A stretch of DNA of 64,000 bases from Bradyrhizobium manausense (lineage in GTDB: Bacteria; Pseudomonadota; Alphaproteobacteria; Rhizobiales; Xanthobacteraceae): assembly GCF_018129685.1 (NCBI RefSeq), contig NZ_JAFCLG010000001.1:682001-746000 (forward strand). The letters are read 5' to 3'. The position numbers and the translations under genes are program-made. Below are positions 25,337-34,378 of this stretch, in pieces (positions within the stretch are counted from its first letter, which is position 1; every line of letters begins with the position of its first letter). Below the pieces are notes generated by a model. The model was not told where the DNA came from and did no database searches. It was given only the letters and a program-made list of their open reading frames with translations.

Positions 25337-26655
25337 GACCGGCGCTCCAGCCAGCGCTCGGCCATCCCGATCACGTGCTCGCGCAAACCGTCATCGGCGA
25401 TCTGCTCGATCGCTTCGCCGACGAAGGCCTGGATCAGCAGCGCCTGGGCCTGCTTCTCGGGCAGGCCGCGCGCCTTCAGATAGAACAGCAGGCTCTCGTC
25501 CAGCGCGCCGGCGGTGGCGCCGTGGCCGCAGGAGACGTCGTCGGCAAAGATTTCGAGTTCAGGCTTGTTATCGGCCTCGGCTTCGTCCGAGAGCAGCAGC
25601 GCCCGCGTCATCATCTTGCCATCGGTCTTCTGCGCATCGGGACGGACGATGATGCGGCCCTGGAATACCGAGTGGGCGCGTTCGTCGATCACGGCACGGA
25701 AGATCTCGCGGCTGGTGCAGTTCGGCACGGCGTGGTCGACCACCAGCGTGGTGTCGCCGTGCTCGGTCTTCTGCAACAGGTTGACGCCATTGGCCGAGAG
25801 TTCGCTGCCCTCGCCCGCCAGCGTGATGAAGCCCTGCAGGCGGCTGACGGCGGCGCCGGTGGTCATGTTGAAGAAGTTGAGCTTGGTGTTGGCTCCGACC
25901 GTGACGAACTGCGAGGTGATGTTCACCGCATCAGGCGCATCGTCCATCAGGCGGATATGCGCGACGTCGGCGTCATCGCTGATCCATAGCACCACCGCAT
26001 CGTTGACGTGATAGCCGCTGGTCTTTCCTGCAGCGACGAAGCTCTCGACGATCGTAGCGCGGGCGCCTTTGCCGATCCGCAGATGCGACCGCGTGAAGGC
26101 AGACGCGCCAGTCGCAGTCGCGACATGAATGAGCTGAATGGGCGCGGACAACTGCGCGCCGTCGGCAATCGTAACCACCACGCCATCCGTCGCCATCGCG
26201 GCATTCAGCGAGATGACCGCATCAGTCGCGACCGTCTGAAGAAGATCACTTGCGGCGGGATTGGCCTCGCTGTCCAGGATCTCACGCAGCGTCTTGAAGC
26301 CCGCCTCGGTGGCAAGCGCCTTGACGTCGGAGAGATCGGCCGCAAACACGCCGTCGACCAGCACCAGCTTGCTGGCGCCAGCGATTGCATGGGCCTTCAC
26401 GGCTTCTGCGGCGCGCTTCAGCGCGGCCCCATCGGGGCTGGCTGCCAGCGGCAGCACCTCGCCGACGAGCGCGCGCAAGTCAGTGTATTTCCATTCCTCG
26501 ATCCGGCGATGCGGCAAGCCGAGCCGCTCATAGGTCTCGAAGGCCTCGCGGCGCACGGCGATCACATCGGGCGAACCCGGCAGCCGGGCTTCGGCGCTGG
26601 TGAAGAGATCGCTCACCGCGCGGCCCTTTCCGGTCTTTGCCACAGCAACGTTCAT
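25333..26655 (-). CDS. sufD: Fe-S assembly scaffold protein SufD
   Basis: Partner of SufB in the SufBC2D scaffold. The 440-aa protein shows the N-terminal PHRRIEEWKYTDLR motif and a C-terminal beta-helix, ending with RGLPEKQAQALLIQAFVGEAIEQI and the conserved His in VSCGHGATAGALDESLLFYLKARG. ATG 26655 (MNVAVAKTGKGRAV) is chosen: longer starts run into sequence antisense to sufC. It is 11 bases after sufC and overlaps sufS. Confidence 0.94.
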   Translation of the reverse strand: MNVAVAKTGKGRAVSDLFTSAEARLPGSPDVIAVRREAFETYERLGLPHRRIEEWKYTDLRALVGEVLPLAASPDGAALKRAAEAVKAHAIAGASKLVLVDGVFAADLSDVKALATEAGFKTLREILDSEANPAASDLLQTVATDAVISLNAAMATDGVVVTIADGAQLSAPIQLIHVATATGASAFTRSHLRIGKGARATIVESFVAAGKTSGYHVNDAVVLWISDDADVAHIRLMDDAPDAVNITSQFVTVGANTKLNFFNMTTGAAVSRLQGFITLAGEGSELSANGVNLLQKTEHGDTTLVVDHAVPNCTSREIFRAVIDERAHSVFQGRIIVRPDAQKTDGKMMTRALLLSDEAEADNKPELEIFADDVSCGHGATAGALDESLLFYLKARGLPEKQAQALLIQAFVGEAIEQIADDGLREHVIGMAERWLERRS

Positions 26656-26666
26656 TGCAAAATTCC

Positions 26667-27419
26667 TTACGCGGCGTCCTCGAACTGGGCGTAGCCCGAC
26701 GCTTCCAGCTCCAGCGCCAGTTCCTTGCCGCCGCTCTTCACGACGCGGCCCTTCGACATCACGTGCACCACGTCGGGCACGATGTAGTTCAGCAACCGCT
26801 GATAGTGGGTGATCACGACCATCGCGCGCTCGGGCGAGCGCAGCGCGTTGACGCCATCGGCCGCGATGCGCAGCGCGTCGATGTCGAGGCCGGAATCCAT
26901 CTCGTCGAGGATGCACAGGCTCGGCTCGAACAGCGCCATCTGCAGCACCTCGTTGCGCTTCTTCTCGCCACCGGAGAAGCCGACATTGACGCCGCGCTTG
27001 AGCATGTCCTGCGGGATGCCGAGCGACTTCGAAACTTCGCGAACCTTCTTCAAGAAGTCAGGCGTCGAATATTCGCTCTCGCCACGCGCCTTGCGCTGCG
27101 CATTCAGCGCGGTGCGCAGGAAGGTCATGGTGGCGACGCCGGGAATCTCGACGGGATACTGGAACGCCAGGAACACGCCCTTGGCGGCGCGCACGTCCGG
27201 CGACATCTCCAGCAGATCCTCACCCCTGAACAGGATCTGACCGCCCGTGACCTCATAGCCGGGCTTGCCGGCGATGACGTGGGAGAGCGTCGACTTGCCG
27301 GAGCCGTTCGGCCCCATGATCGCGTGCACCTGGCCCTCGTTCACGGTCAGCGTCAGCCCATGAAGGATCTCACGCTCCTCGACACGAACCTTTAGGTCTT
27401 TCACTTCAAGCAAAGCCAT
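26667..27419 (-). CDS. sufC: Fe-S assembly ATPase SufC
   Basis: ABC-type ATPase of the SufBC2D complex, 250 aa. Walker A GPNGSGKSTLSHVIAG, signature FSGGEKKRNEVLQM, Walker B LCILDEMDSGLDIDAL and a switch His in VVITHYQRLLNYI. ATG 27419 (MALLEVKDLKVRV) is the family start; the open frame upstream crosses a palindromic repeat and is not coding. Confidence 0.96.
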   Translation of the reverse strand: MALLEVKDLKVRVEEREILHGLTLTVNEGQVHAIMGPNGSGKSTLSHVIAGKPGYEVTGGQILFRGEDLLEMSPDVRAAKGVFLAFQYPVEIPGVATMTFLRTALNAQRKARGESEYSTPDFLKKVREVSKSLGIPQDMLKRGVNVGFSGGEKKRNEVLQMALFEPSLCILDEMDSGLDIDALRIAADGVNALRSPERAMVVITHYQRLLNYIVPDVVHVMSKGRVVKSGGKELALELEASGYAQFEDAA

Positions 27420-27438
27420 AATGTTTTTTCCATCTATC

Positions 27439-27546
27439 CCCTCATCCTGAGGAGCGCCGAAGGCGCGTCTCGAAGGATTGAGGCCACCAATCTTTCCGGC
27501 CTCCATCCTTCGAGACGGCCGCGTGCGCGGCCTCCTCGGGATGAAG
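27439..27546. repeat. Palindromic element between sufB and sufC
   Basis: About 108 bp with inverted ends: CCTCATCCTGAGGAGCG at the left and CTCCTCGGGATGAAG at the right, and inner arms CGTCTCGAAGGATTGAGGCC against GGCCTCCATCCTTCGAGACG. Folded RNA would make one long imperfect hairpin. The CATCCTGAGGAGC and CATCCTTCGAGACG words are typical of repeats scattered through Bradyrhizobium and Rhodopseudomonas genomes. It is unrelated to the element at 23085. Confidence 0.8.
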
Positions 27547-27552
27547 TCCGAG

Positions 27553-29049
27553 CTAGCCGACCGACCCTTCAAGCGAGATCGAGATCAGCTTCTGCGCTTC
27601 CACCGCGAATTCCATCGGCAGCTGCTGCAGCACGTCCTTGACGAAGCCATTGACGACGAGGCCGACGGCCTCCTCCTGGCTGAGACCGCGCTGGATGCAG
27701 TAGAACAGCACGTCCTCGGAGATCTTCGAGGTCGTGGCCTCATGCTCGAACGTCGCCGACGAGTTCTTGGCTTCGATGTAGGGCACGGTGTGCGCGCCGC
27801 ATTTGTCGCCGATCAGCAGCGAATCGCACGCCGTGAAGTTGCGCGCGCCGGTCGCCTTGCGATGTGCCGTCACGAGGCCGCGATAGGTGTTCTGCGACTT
27901 GCCCGCCGCGATGCCCTTGGAGATGATGCGGCTCGACGTGTTCTTGCCGAGATGGATCATCTTGGTGCCCGAATCGACCTGCTGATAGCCGTTCGAGATC
28001 GCGATCGAATAGAACTCGCCGCTCGAATTGTCGCCACGCAGGATGCAGCTCGGATATTTCCAGGTGATGGCGGAGCCGGTCTCCACCTGGGTCCAGGAAA
28101 TCTTGGAGCGGTCGCCGCGGCAATCGCCACGCTTGGTGACGAAATTGTAGATGCCGCCCTTGCCTTCCGAATTGCCCGGATACCAGTTCTGCACCGTCGA
28201 ATATTTGATCTCGGCGTCGTCATGCGCGACGAGCTCGACCACGGCAGCGTGCAACTGGTTCTCGTCGCGCTGCGGCGCGGTGCAGCCTTCGAGATAGCTG
28301 ACATAGGCGCCCTTGTCGGCGATGATCAGCGTGCGCTCGAACTGGCCGGTGTTGCGCTCGTTGATGCGGAAATAGGTCGACAGCTCCATCGGGCAGCGCA
28401 CGCCCGGCGGCACGTACACGAACGATCCATCGGAGAACACCGCCGAGTTCAGCGTCGCGTAGAAATTGTCCGAGGTCGGGACCACCGAGCCGAGATATTT
28501 CTGCACCAGTTCGGGATGCTCGCGGATCGCCTCCGAGATCGGCATGAAGATCACGCCGGCCTTCTTCAGCTCCGCCTTGAAGGTGGTCGCGACCGAGACC
28601 GAGTCGAACACCGCGTCGACCGCGATCTTGCGCCTGTTAGGATCCTGATCGCCGGGCTTCGGCTCGACGCCTTCCAGCATCGCGACTTCGCGCAGGGGAA
28701 TGCCGAGCTTCTCGTACGTCTTGAGAATCTCCGGATCGATCTCGTCCAGCGAGGTGATCGTCTTCTTCGGCTTTGGCGCCGAATAATAATACAGGTCCTG
28801 GAAGTCGATCTTGGGATAGTCGACGCGCGCCCAGGTCGGCTCGGTCATGGTCAGCCAGCGCCGATAGGCCTCGAGCCGCCACTGGAGCATCCAGGCGGGT
28901 TCGTTCTTCTTCTCGGAGATGAACTTGACGGTTTCTTCCGACAGCCCCTTGGGAGCCTTGTCGGACTCGATCAGGGTCTCAAACCCATAACGATACTGGT
29001 CGACGTCGATGCGCTTGACGCGCTCGACCGTCTCTTGGACGGCTGGCAT
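27553..29049 (-). CDS. sufB: Fe-S assembly scaffold protein SufB
   Basis: Central scaffold of the SUF system, 498 aa. Recognised by the [29 protein letters not shown] opening, [22 protein letters not shown], the [27 protein letters not shown] block and [26 protein letters not shown] 29049 ([11 protein letters not shown]) is chosen over one 8 codons upstream because the family starts there. A possible iron-control element lies 85 bases upstream. A palindromic repeat separates it from sufC. Confidence 0.96.
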   Translation of the reverse strand: MPAVQETVERVKRIDVDQYRYGFETLIESDKAPKGLSEETVKFISEKKNEPAWMLQWRLEAYRRWLTMTEPTWARVDYPKIDFQDLYYYSAPKPKKTITSLDEIDPEILKTYEKLGIPLREVAMLEGVEPKPGDQDPNRRKIAVDAVFDSVSVATTFKAELKKAGVIFMPISEAIREHPELVQKYLGSVVPTSDNFYATLNSAVFSDGSFVYVPPGVRCPMELSTYFRINERNTGQFERTLIIADKGAYVSYLEGCTAPQRDENQLHAAVVELVAHDDAEIKYSTVQNWYPGNSEGKGGIYNFVTKRGDCRGDRSKISWTQVETGSAITWKYPSCILRGDNSSGEFYSIAISNGYQQVDSGTKMIHLGKNTSSRIISKGIAAGKSQNTYRGLVTAHRKATGARNFTACDSLLIGDKCGAHTVPYIEAKNSSATFEHEATTSKISEDVLFYCIQRGLSQEEAVGLVVNGFVKDVLQQLPMEFAVEAQKLISISLEGSVG

Positions 29050-29133
29050 TCTATCCTCCGCTCGTGGTTTCAAGGACCACGGTGGATCAAACTCGAACGA
29101 GTATTACGATGTTTCTGGCCGGAAAGCACGGGC

Positions 29134-29150
29134 TTAGAACCGTTCAAGCC
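29134..29150. promoter_or_regulatory. Iron-control-element-like (Irr box) motif before sufB
   Basis: CTTAGAACCGTTCAAGC resembles the rhizobial ICE consensus TTTAGAA-NNN-TTCTAAA, with TTAGAA and TTC-AAG arms around three bases. It is about 85 bases upstream of sufB and 13 bases past the end of the upstream desulfurase gene. Irr control of suf operons is known in related bacteria; here it is inferred from the match. Confidence 0.5.
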
Positions 29151-29162
29151 GTGTTTCGTCGC

Positions 29163-30302
29163 TTAGGCTCTAAGTAGGGTATTACCGAGCTTTCGCCAAG
29201 CCTCTAACGCCCGATTGATATCCTCGGGCTGCGTGGACCAGCCCAGACTGAGGCGCACCGCTCCCTGGGCCACGGCAGGATCGTACCCCATCGCCGAGAG
29301 CACATGGGATGGCTGGACCTTGCCCGAGGAACAGGCCGAACCGGAAGATACGGCCACGCCTTCGAGATCGAAGCCGATGACAGCCGTCTCGGCCTTGAGG
29401 CCGGGCGCGGTAAACAAAACAGTATTCGACAACCTCTTCACGTCGCTCGCGAAGATCGTCGCCCCGGCGATCGATCGAATTCCATTTTCCAAGCGATCTC
29501 TGAGGCTTGCCATTCGCTCCGCATCCTGAGGCAGAGCGTGAAGGGCAGCCTTTACCGCAGCCCCAAAGCCGGCGATTCCCGCGACATTCTCGGTTCCCGC
29601 CCGCCGGCCGAGTTCCTGTCCGCCGCCTCGAAGCACCGGCTCCAGCCCGGCCAGCCCCTCGGCCACCACCAGCGCGCCGACACCCTTGGGACCGCCGATC
29701 TTATGCGCAGAAAAGGTCGCAAGGTCCGCGCCTACCGCATTCATATTGAACGCAATTTTGCCGAGCGCCTGGATCGCATCGACGTGCAGGAGGCCTCCGG
29801 CCGCGTGAATGACCCGCGCGGCCTCGGCGACCGGCTGGAGGGCGCCGGTCTCATTGTTCGCCGCCATGATCGAGACCAGCGCTGGCGGGCCGTCGGCGAG
29901 CATGTCTGCAAGATGGTCGAGATCGACCACACCGGAGCGAGTCGCACGGATCTGGCCGATCGCCCCCGCCGGGAATCGGCCACCGGCAAGCACCGACGCA
30001 TGCTCGATGGCCGAGACCAGCAGCCGCTGGACCGGCTCGCCCGACGGACCACGCAGCCCGGGCGACAGCGCCAGCGCGTTGGCCTCGGTTCCGGCAGAGG
30101 TGAAGACGACGTTCCTCGGCAGCGCGCCCACGGCCGCAGCCAGCGCGGTGCGGGCCTCCTCGACAAGCCGCCGCGCCTCCCGCCCCTCGGCATGGACCGA
30201 GGAAGGATTGCCGATCAGCTCATAAGCGGCCAGCATCGCCGCGCGCGCCTCGGCGCGCAGCGGCGTGGTCGCGTTCCAGTCGAGATAGACGCGGCTTGGC
30301 AT
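29163..30302 (-). CDS. IscS/NifS-type cysteine desulfurase
   Basis: A second desulfurase at the head of the suf block, 379 aa, group I. It shows YLDWNATTPL, the PLP lysine in FSAHKIGGPKGVGAL, a RAGTENVAGIAG block and catalytic Cys324 in SSGSACSSGKVQPSHVL, the IscS-type active-site loop. It precedes sufB by 113 bases that contain an Irr-box-like motif, so it may have its own promoter or sit in the first part of the operon. No nif genes are nearby, so a housekeeping or SUF role is likely. Confidence 0.93.
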   Translation of the reverse strand: MPSRVYLDWNATTPLRAEARAAMLAAYELIGNPSSVHAEGREARRLVEEARTALAAAVGALPRNVVFTSAGTEANALALSPGLRGPSGEPVQRLLVSAIEHASVLAGGRFPAGAIGQIRATRSGVVDLDHLADMLADGPPALVSIMAANNETGALQPVAEAARVIHAAGGLLHVDAIQALGKIAFNMNAVGADLATFSAHKIGGPKGVGALVVAEGLAGLEPVLRGGGQELGRRAGTENVAGIAGFGAAVKAALHALPQDAERMASLRDRLENGIRSIAGATIFASDVKRLSNTVLFTAPGLKAETAVIGFDLEGVAVSSGSACSSGKVQPSHVLSAMGYDPAVAQGAVRLSLGWSTQPEDINRALEAWRKLGNTLLRA

Positions 30303-30353
30303 GGCGCCCTCTTAGCACCTTTTGTCCTCTCGCCAATCGGGCGCCGCCGCACA

Positions 30354-31547
30354 TCAGGCCGGCTGTTGCTGCGCGATCCCGCCAACGGAACGCGGCTCCA
30401 TCCGCAACCCGAACAGCGGGCGTAGCCAACCGATCCGCCGCACGATCTCGTAGGTCGCCGCACAAGTGAGCGCGGTGCCTGATATCACGAGTGTGGCCTC
30501 GCTCGCCGCGGACAGGCTGCTGCCCTTCAACAGGTGCGCGATCACGATGATCGCGGTCTGATGCACGATGTAATAGGGAAACATCGCATCGGTCAGATAG
30601 CGTCTCACCGGTCCATCGGCCGTCAGATGACGTCGGGCAAAGCCGAGCACGGCCGCCATCGCCAGCCATTGGTAGCAGCCATAGGCCGAGCCGGCGAACC
30701 ATCGGAGCATCGGCGAGCGCGGCAACACGCCGACGTAAACGAGAACGAACACGGTGAAGCTGGCCGCTGCGAACAACAGTGCCACCCACCGTCGCCGCTC
30801 GATGTCCCGCCAGAAGCTGTCCTGCCGGGCGAGCAGGAAGCCGATCAGAAACGCGCTCGCATAATCCGCATGATTGTACCAGTCGCCGAACAGCGCGTGC
30901 GTCGACGGGAAGATCGGCGACAGAAACAACCGCGAGAGCGCAAACAGCAGGCACGGCAGCACGAGGAGCCATGGCCCGGCGAGCACGGCCGCGAGCCTCT
31001 CGCCAATCCAATCCGCAGCCGCCGGCCACAGGGACAGCACGCCAGCCAGGGCCATCGTGTAGACCCAGAGATACACTACGAACCAGAGATGGTTCCACGT
31101 TGGCTGCACGATGCAGGGGGTCGGACAGAACTGCGCGCTGAACGCCAGATAATGGTGGAGGTAATAATCGGCGAAACCTTGGGGATAGCCGAGGCTCTCG
31201 ACGATCTGGAGGTAGGACTGCGGCGGCACGACCACGAGCATGCCGAAGATCAGCGGGATCAAGAGCCGCATTGATCGCCCCCGGGCGAACGCCGCCAGAC
31301 GGACCTTGCCCAGCATGAAGCGGCTGGCAACCCCGGAGACCAGGAACAGCAGCGACAGCCGCCAGGGATTGAGCACCAGCATTGCCGGCTCGAGCCAGGT
31401 CAGCCGGTGCTCGCTCTTGATGTGAAACCCCCAGGACACGTAGAGCATACCGACATGGTAGAAAATCAGCAGCCCGAAGGCTAAAATCCGCACCCAATCC
31501 AGATCGATGCGTCGTTCCGGGTTTGATGCTTGTCGTGGTATTGACAT
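30354..31547 (-). CDS. Acyltransferase 3-family membrane protein
   Basis: A 397-aa protein with about ten hydrophobic segments. The opening RRIDLDWVRILAFGLLIFYHVGMLY carries the conserved early His of acyltransferase-3 proteins. LLFLVSGVASRFMLG, HLWFVVYLWVYTMALAG and FPYYIVHQTAIIVIAHLL are later family blocks. Such proteins O-acylate cell-surface glycans; OpgC (glucan succinylation) is a relative. The acceptor is not known. It is divergent from the LytTR regulator with only 44 bases between. Confidence 0.85.
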   Translation of the reverse strand: MSIPRQASNPERRIDLDWVRILAFGLLIFYHVGMLYVSWGFHIKSEHRLTWLEPAMLVLNPWRLSLLFLVSGVASRFMLGKVRLAAFARGRSMRLLIPLIFGMLVVVPPQSYLQIVESLGYPQGFADYYLHHYLAFSAQFCPTPCIVQPTWNHLWFVVYLWVYTMALAGVLSLWPAAADWIGERLAAVLAGPWLLVLPCLLFALSRLFLSPIFPSTHALFGDWYNHADYASAFLIGFLLARQDSFWRDIERRRWVALLFAAASFTVFVLVYVGVLPRSPMLRWFAGSAYGCYQWLAMAAVLGFARRHLTADGPVRRYLTDAMFPYYIVHQTAIIVIAHLLKGSSLSAASEATLVISGTALTCAATYEIVRRIGWLRPLFGLRMEPRSVGGIAQQQPA

Positions 31548-31591
31548 GGGTCTCTGCCCCTTGACGGGAAGACATCAGTGGTTTTGGGGCC

Positions 31592-32544
31592 ATGGCTGAC
31601 GGCCAAAATGCTCCCGAAATGGAGCGCCTCGAGACGGTTTGGGATCGGGACCGAACGCGAGGGGACGAGGCGTCGTCCTCAGGGATGAGCGGTTGGCGCG
31701 GCGTGACCAGCAGCGACTGGAGGACGTACGCTGCGATCGCCGCCATTGCGCTCGCGATCGGTATCGTCAACGCACTCTCCGGCGCACAGGACGCCGCCTG
31801 GCGCGGCGACAGCTATGACATTGGCCGGCGCCTGTTCTGGGAGATGTCGAGCATCATCGTCATCCTGGCGCTGGTGCCGATCCTGACGCTGTCGCTCCGG
31901 CGCATGCGCCGGGCGACGAGGCTGGCGGCGCGGGTCGGAATTGCCGCGGCCGCCCTGCTCGGCTTCTCGGCCCTTCACATCGCGGGCATGGTGGGCTTGC
32001 GGAAGTTCATGCTCTGGCTGGCAGGCAGCGCCTACGACTTCCATTTCTCGCTGGCGTCGGTCCTGTACGAGTTCCGCAAGGACGCGGTGACGGCATTGCT
32101 GATTGGGGGGCTACGCTCTGGCTGATCGACAGCCGCCGCGAACTGCGCAGGGCCGCACAAGAAGCCCGGCTCATTCCGGCCGCAACGTCCGGGCAACCAT
32201 CCGCCGATCCGATCTGGCTCCGGGACGGCACCAGCCGCATTCGCGTCGCGCCGCGCGACATCCTGTGGGTCGCCTCCGCCGGCAATTACATTGAATATTG
32301 CCTAGCCAACGGCACCCAGCACCTGATCCGGGGCACTCTTGCCGCAACCGAAAGCGAGCTCGCCCGTTTCGCCATCGTGCGCGTGCACCGGACCCGGCTT
32401 GCCAATCTCGACCGCGTGAGCGGCGTGGACTTCAAGCCGTCAGGGGATTTCGAGCTTACATTCGACAACGGCAAGACGCTTGGCGGCAGCCGCCGTTACC
32501 GGCCCACGGTCGCGTCACTGGGAAGCCGGACGGCGCCCGCGTAA
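31592..32544 (+). pseudogene. LytTR-family regulator with N-terminal membrane domain, split by a -1 frameshift
   Basis: The first frame (31592-32125) encodes 177 aa with about four hydrophobic segments and stops at 32123. The -1 frame then continues without a stop to 32544, and its translation is a LytTR DNA-binding domain: WLRDGTSRIRVAPRDILWVASAGNYIEYCL, VRVHRTRLANLDRV, FELTFDNGKTLGGSRRYRP. The junction is a run of six G at 32105-32110; one more G gives ...LLIGGATLWLIDSRREL..., a natural join and a 317-aa protein. This may be a true mutation, a sequencing error in the G run, or slippage-based expression. It is divergent from the acyltransferase gene, its likely target. Confidence 0.8.
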
Positions 32545-32880
32545 ATCGTTCGCCGAATAAACGATCGTGATTCCAATGAGTTATCACCACAATGCACTTT
32601 GCCACCGCCCTGCTCGATCCCGGCCGCGTCAGGCGTGACATCGGGATGACCGGCTAAGCTCTTGAGTGCATTGGCAGATGTCGAAGATGCTTGCTTTTTG
32701 CCCCGCAGCCTATGTTAGAACGCGCACCGTCAAGTCACCGCGCGCCGTCTGCGCATCACCGCGAGGCGCACGCCTTCTCATCCTTCCATTCGCGCTTTCG
32801 TCGGCATCGCTGTCGATGAGGGCCACAATCGGTTGATTGCCAAGGGTCACCTCTCCAGCAAATCAATCCAGAGATCATCA
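32545..32880. other. Intergenic region before the hydrolase gene
   Basis: 336 bases with no credible gene. The hydrolase frame is open back to 32833, but those 16 codons do not resemble the family. I see no clear promoter or terminator. Confidence 0.4.
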
Positions 32881-33528
32881 ATGCCTGAAGTCATTTTCGC
32901 CGGCCCCGCTGGCCGCCTCGAGGGCCGCTATCACCCCGCCAAGCAGAAGAACGCGCCGATCGCGATGATCCTGCATCCGCATCCGCAGTTTCACGGCACG
33001 ATGAATCATCAGATCGTGTACCAGTGCTATTACGCCTTTGCGCATCGCGGCTTCTCGGTGCTGCGCTTCAACTTCCGCGGCGTCGGCCGCAGCCAGGGCT
33101 CGTTCGACCACGGCACCGGCGAATTGTCTGATGCGGCGGCAGCCCTGGACTGGGCGCAGACCATCAATCCCGAAGCGCGCGCCTGCTGGGTCGCCGGCTT
33201 CTCCTTCGGCGCCTGGATCGGCATGCAGTTGCTGATGCGCCGCCCAGAGGTCGAAGGTTTCATCTCGATCGCACCGCCGGCCAACCTCTACGACTTTTCG
33301 TTCCTTGCGCCCTGCCCGTCCTCGGGTCTGATCGTGCATGGCGAGAAGGACGCCGTGGTGCCGCCGAAGGATGTCAACACGCTGGTCGAGAAGCTGAAGA
33401 CGCAGAAGGGCATCGTGATCGACCAGCAGGTCATCCCCGGCGCCAACCATTTCTTCGACGCCAAGCTTGAGCCGCTGATGGAAACCATCACGGCGTATCT
33501 CGACATGCGCCTCGCCAACGTGCGGTAA
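32881..33528 (+). CDS. Alpha/beta hydrolase
   Basis: A 215-aa serine-hydrolase-fold protein. It shows the HPHPQFHGTMNHQIVY oxyanion region, FNFRGVGRSQGSFDHGTGE, the nucleophile elbow GFSFGAWIG, Asp in HGEKDAVVPP and His in PGANHFFDAKL. This matches a small family usually annotated as alpha/beta hydrolase near the SGNH/dienelactone group; the substrate is unknown. ATG 32881 (MPEVIFAGPAGRLEG) is the conserved start. The next gene begins 7 bases after it. Confidence 0.88.
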   Translation: MPEVIFAGPAGRLEGRYHPAKQKNAPIAMILHPHPQFHGTMNHQIVYQCYYAFAHRGFSVLRFNFRGVGRSQGSFDHGTGELSDAAAALDWAQTINPEARACWVAGFSFGAWIGMQLLMRRPEVEGFISIAPPANLYDFSFLAPCPSSGLIVHGEKDAVVPPKDVNTLVEKLKTQKGIVIDQQVIPGANHFFDAKLEPLMETITAYLDMRLANVR

Positions 33529-33535
33529 GGATGAC

Positions 33536-34048
33536 ATGCCCGCGTTCGTAGCCCTGCTGCGCGCGGTCAATGTCGGAGGCACCGGCAAGCTGCCGATGAC
33601 AGAGCTCAAGGCAATGTGCGAAGAGCTCGGCTTTGCCGCCGTGCGCACCTACATCGCCAGCGGCAATGTGGTCTTCACCAGCCGCAAATCGGAATCCGCG
33701 ATCAAGGCCGCACTGGAAAAACGCCTGCACGCCTACGCTGGCGCGCCGGTCGGTGTGCTGGTGCGCAGCGCAGCCGAGATGGCGGACGTTTTGGCCAACA
33801 ATCCGTTTCCCAAAATGGCACCGAACCGCGCGGTCGCAATCTTCCTCGACAAGGCGCCGCCAGCAGATGCGCTTGCCGGAATACGCGGCCAGAGAGATGA
33901 AGAGATCAAGCTCGGCCACCGCGAGATCTATGTGCATTACGGGGACGGCATGGGAACGTCGAAGCTCGTCATCCCCGCCGCCAAAACCGGCACCGCACGG
34001 AATATGAACACCATCGCGACGCTGGCGAAGATGGCCGCGGAGCTCTAG
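33536..34048 (+). CDS. DUF1697 protein
   Basis: A 170-aa protein of the DUF1697 family. The opening FVALLRAVNVGGTGKLPMTELKAMCEELGFAAVRTYIASGNVVF is diagnostic, and it ends with the GTARNMNTIATLAKMA block. No biochemical function is established. It follows the hydrolase by 7 bases, so the two form an operon, and overlaps the end of the SMR transporter gene by 4 bases. Confidence 0.88.
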   Translation: MPAFVALLRAVNVGGTGKLPMTELKAMCEELGFAAVRTYIASGNVVFTSRKSESAIKAALEKRLHAYAGAPVGVLVRSAAEMADVLANNPFPKMAPNRAVAIFLDKAPPADALAGIRGQRDEEIKLGHREIYVHYGDGMGTSKLVIPAAKTGTARNMNTIATLAKMAAEL

Positions 34049-34368
34049 GCCAACTTCAGCGCAACGATCCCCATCAACACCAGCGCGATACCCGCAAGCT
34101 TCATCGCACTCAAACTCTCGCCGAACAGCGCGATGCCCATGACGAAGGTGCCGGCCGCGCCGATGCCGGTCCATACCGAATAGGCAACGCCGACCTCGAG
34201 CACCTTCAAGGCGCGCCCCAGCAGGAAGACGAACGCGGCGAGGAGCCCGAGCGAGAGGATGCTCCAGCCCACCCGCGTGTAGCCTTCGGCGTACTTCATT
34301 GAAATCGCCCCGCCGACATCGAGCAGGCCGGCGATCAGCAGCATGAGCCAGGCCAAAGACTGCGACAT
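34045..34368 (-). CDS. Small multidrug resistance (SMR/SugE-like) transporter
   Basis: A 107-aa protein with four hydrophobic helices, MSQSLAWLMLLIAGLLDVGGAISMKYAEGYTR at the N-terminus and GVAYSVWTGIGAAGTFVMGIALFGES in helix 3. It follows the SugE/Gdx arrangement. The membrane Glu that couples proton and substrate (Glu14 in EmrE) is Asp17 here. ATG 34368 gives the standard length. It converges with DUF1697 and lies just downstream of the GST gene. Confidence 0.88.
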   Translation of the reverse strand: MSQSLAWLMLLIAGLLDVGGAISMKYAEGYTRVGWSILSLGLLAAFVFLLGRALKVLEVGVAYSVWTGIGAAGTFVMGIALFGESLSAMKLAGIALVLMGIVALKLA

Positions 34369-34378
34369 CTGCGGGCGC

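Noticed and set aside
26656..26916. Longer start for sufD
   Set aside because: The extra codons are antisense to sufC and do not resemble SufD.
27420..27572. Longer start for sufC
   Set aside because: The extra codons are the palindromic repeat and overlap the sufB end.
29163..30302. The group I desulfurase as a sign of a nif cluster
   Set aside because: No other nif genes are present and it is directly followed by suf genes.
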